Assembly: GCA_943368475.1 (NCBI GenBank)
Contig: CALRLF020000003.1
Location: 76,107 to 140,106 of the forward strand
DNA from: UBA1930 sp943368475
Lineage (GTDB): Bacteria > Bacteroidota > Bacteroidia > Chitinophagales > Chitinophagaceae
DNA: 64,000 nucleotides
Direction of reading: 5' to 3'
Below the pieces are notes generated by a model that was given only the letters and a program-made list of their open reading frames with translations, searched no databases and had not been told where the DNA came from. Position 1 is the first letter of the stretch. Every line of letters starts with the position of its first letter. A program made the position numbers and the translations under genes. Of the stretch, positions 17,005-25,821 are shown in pieces.

Positions 17005-19068
17005 ATGAAATGTTTGTATTTGCTAGTGTTTTTAATAGTTAATTATTCTTTTGTTGCTGCACAGAAAAAAGATACAACCATTGTAGAAAGCGATACTACC
17101 AAAAATTTTATAGTACAGGCATTATACAGCAATGCAAAGTGGAAGGAGGTACCTGCAGCAGTAGCAATTTTAAATACAAAGCAAGTTCAATATTTTTCAG
17201 AACAATCTATGATAACAGCATTAAATACAGTGAGTGGTGTTAGGATAGAAGAAAGGAGCCCAGGTAGTTATCGTTTAAGCATTAGAGGCAGTTTATTGAG
17301 AAGTCCTTTTGGTGTAAGAAATGTAAAAATTTATTGGAACGATTTACCGTTGAGTGATGGTGGTGGTAATACTTATTTGAATTTAATTGAAACTCAAAAT
17401 ATAGATGGAGCTGAAGTTCTAAAAGGGCCATCAGCAAGTATTTATGGGGCAGGAACTGGTGGGGTTTTGTTATTGAAATCTACACTGCCATTCGAGCAGC
17501 AACAAAATGTAAATATTACTACAGTCGTAGGTTCTTATGGCTTGTTTAAGGAAAACGTACAATGGAATTATAGTAATAAAAAAATGAGTATGAAGTTGAT
17601 GCAAAGTCATCAACAAAACAGTGGTTACAGGCAGCAATCAGCTTTAAATAAAAATGTATTGCAATACAATGCAGCACTACAACTAAATAAACACAATGTT
17701 GAATTGTTGGCGTTTTATACATCATTATATTATCAAACGCCCGGAGGAATTACTTACGAACAAATGTTGCAAAATGCAACTTTAGCAAGACAAGCAACTG
17801 CAACTTTGCCAAGTGCGTTGCAACAACAAACTGCCATTTATAACAACAGTGTTTTTGCAGGATTGAAGCATTCTTTTAAATTGAATAATCAACTTGAAAT
17901 ACAGACGGCTATTGTGTTTAGTGGAACTGATTTTGCAAATCCTTTTATAACCAATTATGAAAAAAGAAAAGAAAAAAATACAGCAGTCAGCTCAAAATTA
18001 TTTTATAAAAAAATGATAGGAAATCTGCAGTTGAAGTGGATTACAGGGTTCGAATATTTGAAGAATCATTCAACAATTGATAACTATGGGAATAGAAATG
18101 GACAAATAGATACTGTTCAATACAATGATATTGTTAAGGCAAGCCAATGGTTTGTTTTTTCACAATTGAATGTAAATATTAAAAAGTTTAATTTACAATT
18201 AGGCTTAAGTTGCAATGAACAGAGTTATGCTTATAAAAGATTAAGTCAAGTAAACTTTGTAAACTACAAAAACGCTTCAACAAAAATTGTAGCAACACCA
18301 CGTTTAGCCTTGTCTTATCAACTAAATAAAAATGTTTCTGTATATATTTTAGGTGCAAAAGGATTTTCTCCTCCAACATTAGCTGAAATTAAACCATCGG
18401 ATGGAAATTTTTATAGTGACTTAAAAGCAGAGTATGGCTGGAATTTTGAAGCTGGTATAAAGGGATATTTGTTGCAAAATAGATTGCAATTGGATATTGC
18501 TTTATATCATTTTAAATTAAACGATGCTATTGTTAGAAGAAACAATGCAGCAGGAGCAGAGTATTTTATCAATGCTGGAAACACCGTTCAAAAAGGTATT
18601 GAAAGTACATTTAAATATCAGTTTTTAAAGAAAGCAGGTAAATGCTTAAATCTGCTGAACATTGGCAATAGCAACAGTTTTCAGCCATACAGTTTTGTAA
18701 ACTATGTAGCAGGCGTTAATGATTTTTCAGGAAAAGCATTAACGGGTGTTCCGAAGTATATTAATATTACAACTGTTGAAGCAGTATTTAAAAAGCGATA
18801 TTCATTATTGGTAATCTACAACTACACTTCAGCTATACCATTAACTGATGCAAACGATGCTTTTGCATCGGACTATAGTTTGTTACAAATCAAACTTAAT
18901 TACAATTTTACTATTAAAAAGAACCAAATTAATTTGTTTGTTACTGCTGATAATTTATTAAATGAATTGTACAGTTTGGGTAACGATATTAATGCTGCTG
19001 GAAAAAGATTTTATAACCCTGCACCAGCAAGAAATTTTTTAACAGGTGTTACTGTTCGTTTGCTTTAG
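17005..19068 (+). CDS. TonB-dependent outer-membrane receptor
   Basis: 687 residues with a signal peptide ending near VAAQ. The plug domain (residues about 45-150) reads VPAAVAILNTKQVQYFSEQSMITALNTVSGVRIEERSPGSYRLSIRGS and later GAEVLKGPSASIYGAGTGGVLLLKS, classic TonB-plug motifs. The rest is an antiparallel beta-barrel ending in RNFLTGVTVRLL, with the terminal aromatic/hydrophobic pattern. No SusD partner lies next to it and there is no carboxypeptidase-like N-terminal domain, so it resembles siderophore- or metal-type receptors more than SusC. The cargo is unknown. The regulator gene follows 39 bp downstream. Confidence 0.93.
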   Translation: MKCLYLLVFLIVNYSFVAAQKKDTTIVESDTTKNFIVQALYSNAKWKEVPAAVAILNTKQVQYFSEQSMITALNTVSGVRIEERSPGSYRLSIRGSLLRSPFGVRNVKIYWNDLPLSDGGGNTYLNLIETQNIDGAEVLKGPSASIYGAGTGGVLLLKSTLPFEQQQNVNITTVVGSYGLFKENVQWNYSNKKMSMKLMQSHQQNSGYRQQSALNKNVLQYNAALQLNKHNVELLAFYTSLYYQTPGGITYEQMLQNATLARQATATLPSALQQQTAIYNNSVFAGLKHSFKLNNQLEIQTAIVFSGTDFANPFITNYEKRKEKNTAVSSKLFYKKMIGNLQLKWITGFEYLKNHSTIDNYGNRNGQIDTVQYNDIVKASQWFVFSQLNVNIKKFNLQLGLSCNEQSYAYKRLSQVNFVNYKNASTKIVATPRLALSYQLNKNVSVYILGAKGFSPPTLAEIKPSDGNFYSDLKAEYGWNFEAGIKGYLLQNRLQLDIALYHFKLNDAIVRRNNAAGAEYFINAGNTVQKGIESTFKYQFLKKAGKCLNLLNIGNSNSFQPYSFVNYVAGVNDFSGKALTGVPKYINITTVEAVFKKRYSLLVIYNYTSAIPLTDANDAFASDYSLLQIKLNYNFTIKKNQINLFVTADNLLNELYSLGNDINAAGKRFYNPAPARNFLTGVTVRLL

Positions 19069-19107
19069 TCATTACCTATATTGCAATACAAATTTTAAAC
19101 AATATTT

Positions 19108-20265
19108 ATGGCAAATATTTTAGTGATAGATGATGAGAAATCAATACGAAATGTATTGAAAGATATTTTAGGAAATGAGGGCTACAAAGTAGATGAAGCT
19201 GCCGACGGGGAAGAAGGGTTAAAAAAGTTTTCTGAAAACAATTACGATGTTGTTTTATGCGATATTAAAATGCCCAAGTTAGATGGGATTGAATTTTTAG
19301 CAAAAGCAAGTGAGTTAAATGCAGAAGTGCCAGTGATTATGATTAGTGGACATGGTAATATTGAAACTGCAGTTGATGCTGTAAAAAAAGGAGCATTTGA
19401 TTACATTGCCAAACCACCAGATTTAAATAGATTACTCATTACTATACGCAACGCAACTGACAAAAATATTTTGGTTAAAGAAACCAAAACACTGAAAAGA
19501 AAAGTAAGCAAAACTCAGGAAATTATTGGCGAAAGCGATGCAATAAAAAAAATAAAAGATACCATAGAAAAAGTTGCTGCAACCGATGCCCGTGTTTTAA
19601 TAACTGGCGAAAATGGAAGTGGTAAAGAATTGGTTGCTAAATGGCTGCATGAAAAAAGCAATAGAAATGCACAACCTTTGGTAGAAGTGAATTGTGCAGC
19701 AATACCATCGGAATTAATCGAAAGTGAATTATTTGGTCATGAAAAAGGTTCGTTTACAAGTGCTGTAAAACAACGTATTGGCAAATTTGAACAAGCCAAT
19801 GGTGGCACCTTGTTTTTAGATGAAATTGGCGATATGAGTTTATCGGCCCAGGCTAAAGTTTTACGGGCTCTACAGGAAGGAAAAATTACTAGGGTAGGTG
19901 GCGATAAAGAAATTTCTGTTGACGTAAGGGTTGTAGCAGCTACCAATAAGAATTTATTAGAAGAAGTAGAACAGAAAAATTTTAGGTTGGATTTATACCA
20001 TCGTTTGGGTGTAATATTAATTCATGTTCCATCATTAAATGATAGAAGAGATGATATCCCTTTATTGGTAGAAAAATTTTTAGTAGATATTGCTACTGAA
20101 TATGGTCAGGCAAAAAAAACAATTGATAAAAAGGCTATAGAAACATTGCAAGAACATAATTGGACGGGTAATATACGTGAATTGAGAAATGTGGTTGAAC
20201 GATTGGTCATATTATCTGCTAAAACCATTACTGTAGAAGATGTAAAAGCTTATGTACTTCCCTAA
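19108..20265 (+). CDS. NtrC-like response regulator lacking the Fis-type DNA-binding domain
   Basis: 385 residues. A receiver domain (residues 1-120) has the acidic pair Asp8/Asp9, phospho-acceptor Asp52 and IAKPPD near 107-112. An AAA+ sigma-54 activator domain follows, with Walker A GENGSGKE near 167 and Walker B GGTLFLDEIGD. The sigma-54 contact loop is GSFTSA at residues 214-219 instead of the usual GAFTGA. The protein stops right after the AAA+ lid (TITVEDVKAYVLP), so the C-terminal Fis-type helix-turn-helix is missing. It may work from solution or through a partner. No histidine kinase is adjacent. Confidence 0.93.
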   Translation: MANILVIDDEKSIRNVLKDILGNEGYKVDEAADGEEGLKKFSENNYDVVLCDIKMPKLDGIEFLAKASELNAEVPVIMISGHGNIETAVDAVKKGAFDYIAKPPDLNRLLITIRNATDKNILVKETKTLKRKVSKTQEIIGESDAIKKIKDTIEKVAATDARVLITGENGSGKELVAKWLHEKSNRNAQPLVEVNCAAIPSELIESELFGHEKGSFTSAVKQRIGKFEQANGGTLFLDEIGDMSLSAQAKVLRALQEGKITRVGGDKEISVDVRVVAATNKNLLEEVEQKNFRLDLYHRLGVILIHVPSLNDRRDDIPLLVEKFLVDIATEYGQAKKTIDKKAIETLQEHNWTGNIRELRNVVERLVILSAKTITVEDVKAYVLP

Positions 20266-20267
20266 AC

Positions 20268-20299
20268 AAAAACGCTCAACTTAATGGTTGAGCGTTTTT
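20268..20299. terminator. Bidirectional terminator, regulator / smpB
   Basis: AAAAACGCTCAAC and GTTGAGCGTTTTT, perfect 13-bp arms with a 6-base loop, filling the gap between the convergent stop codons. Confidence 0.9.
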
Positions 20300-20740
20300 T
20301 TATTTAAGGTATCGTTTAATTTCTTTTTCAGTATCCCGTTGCTTTATGGTTTCTCTTTTGTCGTAATTCTTTTTACCTTTTGCTAAGCCAATCTCCACTT
20401 TTACATAGCTTTTATCTGTAAGAAAAACTTTAAGTGGAACAATGGTTAATCCTTTATCCTTTAACTTATTTTGAAGTTTGTTTAATTCTCTACGGTTCAG
20501 TAATAATTTTCTATCGTGTACTGCAATATGGTTGTTTACTGTACCATGAGAATATTCTGCAATATACAAACCACGAACCCATAATTCATTTTTTTCGAAC
20601 ATACAAAATGCATCATTAAAACTCACTTTGCCTTCCCTGATGCTTTTAACTTCTGTTCCAAGTAATACAATGCCAGCTTCATATTTGTCTTCTATAAAGT
20701 AGTTGTAGTAAGCCTGCCTATTATTCATTTCTTTTGCCAT
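20300..20740 (-). CDS. smpB: SsrA-binding protein
   Basis: SmpB binds tmRNA and brings it to stalled ribosomes. The 146-residue protein from the ATG at 20740 shows NRQAYYNYFIEDKYEAGIVLLGTEVKSIREGKVSFNDAF, RRELNKL, and a basic tail KGKKNYDKRETIKQRDTEKEIKRYLK that enters the decoding centre. A longer reading to 20791 would overlap the upstream gene and add no conserved sequence. The start lies 13 bp after the preceding gene's stop. Confidence 0.97.
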   Translation of the reverse strand: MAKEMNNRQAYYNYFIEDKYEAGIVLLGTEVKSIREGKVSFNDAFCMFEKNELWVRGLYIAEYSHGTVNNHIAVHDRKLLLNRRELNKLQNKLKDKGLTIVPLKVFLTDKSYVKVEIGLAKGKKNYDKRETIKQRDTEKEIKRYLK

Positions 20741-20753
20741 AATCCTTTTGTAG

Positions 20754-22313
20754 CTACTGTGTCTTAAATTGAATGAATGAAAAACTATCATTCTTTTTAG
20801 AATAGCAAATATAGACCCTGTCTTCGTTTTTAAGTATTATCGATACAACTGATGATTTATTTTTGCTTATAAACTTATTTTCAGCTTTAGAGAAGGGAAT
20901 AATAAACTTGTTTGAGTAGTTACTATTTACAAGCGTATCATCTATTAAATTGAATTTATAATATAGACTAGTAAGTTTATCAGCCGGGCTAATTCTAACT
21001 CCTAATAAAAAACCTACATCTGAGAAAAGGTTGTAAAATAAAAAATAGCTAATAGCAGTTGATATAATTGGTGTGATTAAATCTTTTTCTACGGTAGAGA
21101 TACCTGCAGTTATTTGCAAAGAGTCGTTTACTTTAAATGCATGTACAAAAAGGTTTTCGCCACGTTCTTCCTCCCAAATATTTTTTGAATTTGATACGTC
21201 AATAATGTCGTCATACAATCCAACTCTTTCAAATAATTTGGCTTGAATACTATCTGGCGTACTTTTGTTATTTGGTTTGTCAATTGTGTATTTAGCAATT
21301 GTGTTTAGACTACCAATATCTTGAACGGTTATGTAAAATTTCTTTTCTGTTAATACCGCCTGAATTAGTTTATTTTGAAAAATATAGCTATTTGACTTTA
21401 GTATATCTGAAGCATCATCTGTTAATGTATAGACCTTTGTTCTTAGATACGATAAATTATTTATTTTTAAGCTATGAACAATTGTACTTTTTTCTTTAGC
21501 ACTATTATCAGTAATGTAAATAATGTCATCTACGAAGTATAACTTTATTTTTGCACTTGAATTATGGTTAGAAAATGCATTTATTGAGGTATCTGCCTTA
21601 ACTATTTCTAACAAGTTTTTTGTCTTATTATACTGGGTTATAAATTTCAGTGAAGTTGATTCAACTAATAAATCAGCATTTATTTTATAGAGTGTGTACT
21701 CATTTTCGACTGTCGAAAATGTTATCCAAAAAAAGTTGTTCTTTTCTTTAAAATTATAAAGTATAGTCTCTTTTTTTCGAGCAATCCAGTTCCCTAAAAA
21801 GTCACTATTTTTTTTCGCAAAAGAATTTTTTTGAAAATAATATGCCTTGGTATCATTCCTTAAAAATATATCAATAAACTCTAAATCGTTTTCAGTTGGT
21901 AAATGATTAACTAAGTTAAATGGTGGACTGAATAAAACATTTTTTTTTGATTGAATAGTGGGTTCTAAATTCTCATAATTAGTTGTTGCAGCAATCCAAT
22001 CTCTTTTTTCTGTGTATTGCCCAATTAACTTATAGTTACTATCTAATAAAATTTGGTATAGTTTATTTCTATCTTTAATTGAGATGTTACAGGTTTTAGC
22101 TTTCCCATCAAATAAAATCCTCTTATCTGCAGCTAAATCAAAGTTTTGAATCTTTTGCTTTATTGTATTTAACGTATCCTGTGAGAATGCTGTAAAGAAA
22201 CTGGTAAAAGGAAATATAAAACCAAACAAAATACTTTTACAAAAAAAACTATGATAATAAACCGTCAAGTAATATTTATAAGTTGTGTTTAGAACGCTGA
22301 AACTTTTACTCAT
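20754..22313 (-). CDS. Exported protein of unknown function
   Basis: 519 residues; I do not recognise a family. The N-terminus has a long hydrophobic segment (residues about 25-43, SILFGFIFPFTSFFTAFSQ) preceded by a polar, tyrosine-rich stretch, so it is probably exported or anchored. The rest is rich in N, K, S, I and Y with repeated beta-strand patterns (IIYITDNSAKEKSTIVHSL, KLIQAVLTEKKFYITVQDIG), which suggests a beta-propeller-like or beta-rich fold. No catalytic motif stands out. It is more A+T-rich than its neighbours. It ends 13 bp before smpB on the same strand and may share its transcript. Confidence 0.7.
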   Translation of the reverse strand: MSKSFSVLNTTYKYYLTVYYHSFFCKSILFGFIFPFTSFFTAFSQDTLNTIKQKIQNFDLAADKRILFDGKAKTCNISIKDRNKLYQILLDSNYKLIGQYTEKRDWIAATTNYENLEPTIQSKKNVLFSPPFNLVNHLPTENDLEFIDIFLRNDTKAYYFQKNSFAKKNSDFLGNWIARKKETILYNFKEKNNFFWITFSTVENEYTLYKINADLLVESTSLKFITQYNKTKNLLEIVKADTSINAFSNHNSSAKIKLYFVDDIIYITDNSAKEKSTIVHSLKINNLSYLRTKVYTLTDDASDILKSNSYIFQNKLIQAVLTEKKFYITVQDIGSLNTIAKYTIDKPNNKSTPDSIQAKLFERVGLYDDIIDVSNSKNIWEEERGENLFVHAFKVNDSLQITAGISTVEKDLITPIISTAISYFLFYNLFSDVGFLLGVRISPADKLTSLYYKFNLIDDTLVNSNYSNKFIIPFSKAENKFISKNKSSVVSIILKNEDRVYICYSKKNDSFSFIQFKTQ

Positions 22314-22344
22314 ATTTATTTATTGTTTACTAAAAAAGGATTGA

Positions 22345-22380
22345 CTCAGCAAACAAAAAACTATGTTTTTGTTTGCTGAG
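22345..22380. terminator. Terminator after accD
   Basis: CTCAGCAAACAAAAA (22345-22359) and TTTTTGTTTGCTGAG (22366-22380) form a perfect 15-bp hairpin with a 6-base loop, directly after the accD stop. Confidence 0.85.
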
Positions 22381-22381
22381 C

Positions 22382-23311
22382 TTATTTCCTAAACAATCGA
22401 ATTATATGAGCCAGCTTTTCTTTTAAGTTTTTTCTATCTACAATAAAATCTAAGAAGCCGTGCTCCAATAAAAATTCACTGCGTTGAAAACCTTCGGGTA
22501 AATCTTTCTTAATGGTTTCTTTAATTACACGTGGCCCTGCAAAACCAATTAATGCACCAGGTTCTGCAATATTTAAATCGCCCAGCATACCAAAACTAGC
22601 TGAAATACCACCAAATGTTGGATCGGTTAATAACGAGATATAAGGTAATTGTGCATCGCTGAGTTGTGATAATTTGCCACTTGTTTTGGCCAATTGTAAA
22701 AGGCTGAAAGCACTTTCCATCATACGTGCACCACCACTTTTACTAATTACTAAATATGCCAATTTATGCTCTACACAATAGTCAACTGCACGTGCAAATT
22801 TTTCACCCATAACACTGCCTAAGCTTCCTCCAATAAATTCAAAATCCATACAAGCAACAACAAGACCTTCGCCATGAACTTTGCCTACAGCGACGCTCAT
22901 GCTATCCTTCAAATCGGTTTTAGAGTGTATTTCATCTAATCTTTTGCCGTAAGGTTTTAAATCGGTAAAGCCTAAGAAATCTTTACTTACAATATTATCG
23001 AATAAACGTGTGTATTGATTTTCATCGAATATATATTCGAAATATTCATCGCTACCAATTCTATGGTGATAGTTACATTTTGGACAAACATATTTGTTCT
23101 CTTGCAACTCTGTTGTAGGTTGTATATAATTACACTCAGGACATTTGTTCCAAAGTCCTTCGGGTGTTTCTTTTTTATCTGAAGTTTCGGTAGTAATTCC
23201 TTTTCTTCTTCTTTGGTACCATTTAGGTTTTACTTCTCCACTGGCTGAAATAGTAACAGCTTCTTCTCCAGTTAAATTTATTTCTAAGTCTTCTTCTTTA
23301 TCCTTTTTCAT
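22382..23311 (-). CDS. accD: Acetyl-CoA carboxylase carboxyltransferase subunit beta
   Basis: AccD with AccA transfers the carboxyl group from biotin to acetyl-CoA, making malonyl-CoA. The 309-residue reading from the ATG at 23311 has a four-cysteine zinc ribbon (CPEC...CPKC) around residues 55-78, then the crotonase-like core with LVVACMDFEFIGGSLGSVMGEKFARAVDY, ISKSGGARMMESAFSLLQ and PTFGGISASFGMLGD. An acidic N-terminal extension of about 25 residues precedes the usual WYQRRRKGI start. The in-frame TTG at 23338 is less likely. A TAATTTTG -7 box lies 34 bp upstream. Confidence 0.96.
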   Translation of the reverse strand: MKKDKEEDLEINLTGEEAVTISASGEVKPKWYQRRRKGITTETSDKKETPEGLWNKCPECNYIQPTTELQENKYVCPKCNYHHRIGSDEYFEYIFDENQYTRLFDNIVSKDFLGFTDLKPYGKRLDEIHSKTDLKDSMSVAVGKVHGEGLVVACMDFEFIGGSLGSVMGEKFARAVDYCVEHKLAYLVISKSGGARMMESAFSLLQLAKTSGKLSQLSDAQLPYISLLTDPTFGGISASFGMLGDLNIAEPGALIGFAGPRVIKETIKKDLPEGFQRSEFLLEHGFLDFIVDRKNLKEKLAHIIRLFRK

Positions 23312-23345
23312 AAACTCAGTTTTCAATTGGGTGGGCAAGTTAAGG

Positions 23346-23353
23346 CAAAATTA
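23346..23353 (-). promoter_or_regulatory. -7 promoter box of accD
   Basis: TAATTTTG on the minus strand matches TAnnTTTG 34 bp before the accD start; no clear -33 TTG. Confidence 0.45.
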
Positions 23354-23413
23354 CTAAGTTGTATTTTGTGTGTGGATAACGACAATATAAAATTGCTCAT
23401 TACTGTATCTACT

Positions 23414-23425
23414 GTTGAAGGGTGC
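23414..23425 (+). repeat. Dispersed 12-mer GTTGAAGGGTGC, copy 1
   Basis: This 12-mer lies in the 234-bp gap between accD and fbaA and recurs exactly at 62819-62830, also between genes. In both places a GC-richer tail with GCAA a few bases downstream follows. Confidence 0.35.
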
Positions 23426-23545
23426 CCTGCAATAAGCAGGATTTAAAACGACGCCTCCATAGTTGAATAATGTTGTACAGCTTGTAACAAAAAAATTACC
23501 CCATATTCATTAGATACAGGGTAATATATTTTGTTTATCAATGAT

Positions 23546-24613
23546 TTATGCGTTTCTGTTGATACAATTTAAATCGTCGAATGCAACTTCTAAACGTTTA
23601 ATAAAGCTTTCTTCGCCTTTACGTAACCAAACACGTGGATCGTAATGTTTTTTATTTGGCTTATCTGCACCTTCTGGGTTACCCAACTGACCTTGTAAAT
23701 AACCTTCTAATTTTTTGTAGTTGTCTAAAATACCTTCCCAGAAAGCCCATTGTAAATCGGTATCAATATTCATTTTTATTGCACCGTAACTAATTGCTTC
23801 ACGAATTTGATGTTGAGGAGAACCACTACCACCATGGAATACAAAGAAAACTGGTTTAGGACCCGTACCAAATTCTTTCTCAATATAGTCTTGGCTATTT
23901 TTTAAAATTTCAGGTCTTAATTCTACATTACCTGGTTTGTATACACCATGCACATTGCCAAAAGCAGCTGCAATGGTAAATAAGTCGCCAACTTTTCTCA
24001 ACTCTTCGTAGCAATAAGCAACTTCTTTTGGTTGGGTATATAATTTGTCGTTTTCTACATCGCTATTGTCAACTCCATCTTCTTCACCACCAGTAACACC
24101 TAATTCAATTTCGATGCCCATTCCTAATGGTTGCATTCTTTTAAAGAATTCAACTGAGGTGTGAACGTTTTCTTCAACTGGCTCTTCAGATAAATCTAAC
24201 ATGTGAGAACTGAACAAAGGCTGCCCTTTTTCTTTATAAAATTGTTCGCCAGCATCAATTAATCCACTTACCCAAGGTAACCATTTTTTAGCTGCATGAT
24301 CTGTATGTAAAATAACTGGTACGCCATAAGCTTTTGCTACATTGTGAATATGTAATGCACCTGATATACCTCCTAATATATTACCTTGTAAATTATCGTT
24401 AGGCATGCCTTTGCCAGCTATAAACTGTGCACCACCATTCGAAAATTGTATAATTACAGGAGAGTTAACCTTAGCGGCAGTTTCTAAAGTTGCATTGATG
24501 GTATTTGTACCAATCGTATTAACTGCAGGCAATGCAAAGTTGTTGTCTTTAGCGTCTTGGTATAATGCTTTAAGTTCTTCCCCAAAAAGTACACCTGGTT
24601 TGTATTTTTTCAT
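23546..24613 (-). CDS. fbaA: Class II fructose-bisphosphate aldolase
   Basis: The zinc enzyme that splits and forms fructose 1,6-bisphosphate in glycolysis and gluconeogenesis. The 355-residue length fits the class IIA (E. coli FbaA) type. Zinc ligands are in ILHTDHAAKKW, the glutamate-rich loop in EIELGVTGGEEDGVDN, and further ligands in NVHGVYKPGN and FHGGSGSP. NMNIDTDLQWAF marks the phosphate site. Monocistronic by context, with a TAATTTTG box 71 bp upstream. Confidence 0.97.
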   Translation of the reverse strand: MKKYKPGVLFGEELKALYQDAKDNNFALPAVNTIGTNTINATLETAAKVNSPVIIQFSNGGAQFIAGKGMPNDNLQGNILGGISGALHIHNVAKAYGVPVILHTDHAAKKWLPWVSGLIDAGEQFYKEKGQPLFSSHMLDLSEEPVEENVHTSVEFFKRMQPLGMGIEIELGVTGGEEDGVDNSDVENDKLYTQPKEVAYCYEELRKVGDLFTIAAAFGNVHGVYKPGNVELRPEILKNSQDYIEKEFGTGPKPVFFVFHGGSGSPQHQIREAISYGAIKMNIDTDLQWAFWEGILDNYKKLEGYLQGQLGNPEGADKPNKKHYDPRVWLRKGEESFIKRLEVAFDDLNCINRNA

Positions 24614-24684
24614 TCTTGTTTGTTTTAAATTTTTTTAGTTTTATAGTTTTTGCGATTGAAAGATACGTTTTGATAGATTGGTTG

Positions 24685-24692
24685 CAAAATTA
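24685..24692 (-). promoter_or_regulatory. -7 promoter box of fbaA
   Basis: TAATTTTG on the minus strand, 71 bp before the fbaA start; same form as the accD box. Confidence 0.45.
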
Positions 24693-24723
24693 GGTAACAG
24701 AAATATATAAAAACTGCTTTGTA

Positions 24724-25479
24724 TCAGGTTCTTAATTTGAGGGTTAATTGTGCCAAATATTTAGCTGCTTCTATTAATCTGCTGCCATACCAACTAAACA
24801 TTTCTCCATCAACTATAAAAATTTTTGAATGAGGCAATTGAAGTTGCAACTCAATTATGTCTTTTTCTTTGAATGGATATGGTTCCGAGGAAAGAAAGAT
24901 AAAATGTGGTTGTAGTTGTTCCAGTTCTTCGGTTGTAGTTGTTGGATAACGAAGTTTATTGGCAAAAACATTGGTAAAGTTGCATGTTCGAATAATGTCA
25001 TTAATAAAAGTATCTCTACCAACAGTCATGTACGGATTTTTCCAAATGAGATAAGCAACTTTAATTGTTTCAGTGAGAATTAAATTTTTTTTAAAATCAC
25101 TGAATTCAGAATTTATTTTTTTTATAATTGATTGGGCTTGAGCTAGTGTATTGGTTTGCTTTCCTAATAATTCAATCATTTCAATTGCATCTTGTAAAGT
25201 ATTTACATCGGTTACTATAACTTTTGTGAATGCTTCTAGAGCTTCAACTTGCTCCTTTACATTTTCTTCTTTATTGGCAATAACTAAAGTTGGTTCAAGC
25301 GATTTTATTTTTTCTATATCAATATTTTTAGTGCCACCAACTCTGGTTTTGGCTTTAAACCAATGTTCAGGATGTATGCAAAATTTAGTTATTCCAATCA
25401 CTTCTTTATCTAAACCTAAATGGCACAAAAGCTCTGTTTGTGATGGAACTAGAGATATGATTTTTAAAGACAAGTGCAA
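24724..25479 (-). CDS. Helical-backbone metal receptor (BtuF-like) protein, no signal peptide
   Basis: 251 residues of the ABC-transporter substrate-binding superfamily: RI-like start KIISLVPSQTELLCHLGLDKEVIGITKFCIHP, then VGGTKNIDIEKIKSLEPTLVIANKEEN, and a second lobe beginning VAYLIWKNPYMTVGRDTFIND. It resembles BtuF/FhuD-type cobalamin or iron-chelate binders. No ATG is available: the frame is closed by a TAG immediately upstream of TTG 25479, so translation must start at TTG 25479 or 25473. There is no signal peptide, so either it acts in the cytoplasm or export is unusual. No permease or ATPase gene adjoins it. Confidence 0.85.
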   Translation of the reverse strand: MHLSLKIISLVPSQTELLCHLGLDKEVIGITKFCIHPEHWFKAKTRVGGTKNIDIEKIKSLEPTLVIANKEENVKEQVEALEAFTKVIVTDVNTLQDAIEMIELLGKQTNTLAQAQSIIKKINSEFSDFKKNLILTETIKVAYLIWKNPYMTVGRDTFINDIIRTCNFTNVFANKLRYPTTTTEELEQLQPHFIFLSSEPYPFKEKDIIELQLQLPHSKIFIVDGEMFSWYGSRLIEAAKYLAQLTLKLRT

Positions 25480-25821
25480 CTATGTTTTTTGTTTAATAAA
25501 TAAGCCAACTAAATACTAAATAATTAGATTTTAAAAATAGGAAGAAAGAACATTTTTAATGTAAATAAATAGCCGAAAAGAATTTCGGATTTTAAAGACA
25601 AGAAAACTGCACCCTATTTACACAGATGCAGTATATAGATTAAATAAGTGGTAGGGATAATCAGACTTTAAATAGAAATTGGATTTTTGGGTTTCATAGT
25701 GTGTGAATTGGATTTAAAAACAGGACTTATAATCTGATTTACATTAAATACGGGAATACATTTTTTTTGGATTTGATAAGCATAAAAAAAGGTCAACTTT
25801 TTAGTTGACCTTTTAAAGTTA
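25480..25821. other. Gene-free stretch with no clear content
   Basis: 342 bp between two minus-strand genes. I see no convincing ORF. It holds the citrate synthase terminator (25787-25814) and a weak 6-bp hairpin CCGAAA/TTTCGG at 25573-25588; the remainder is A+T-rich without recognisable repeats. Confidence 0.5.
25787..25814. terminator. Terminator after citrate synthase
   Basis: AAAAGGTCAACT / AGTTGACCTTTT, 12-bp perfect arms with a 4-base loop, 7 bp after the citrate synthase stop. Confidence 0.88.

Noticed and set aside
25151..25519. 122-codon frame antisense to the metal-receptor-like gene
   Set aside because: The opposite strand shows clear family motifs; this frame is low-complexity S/T-rich shadow.
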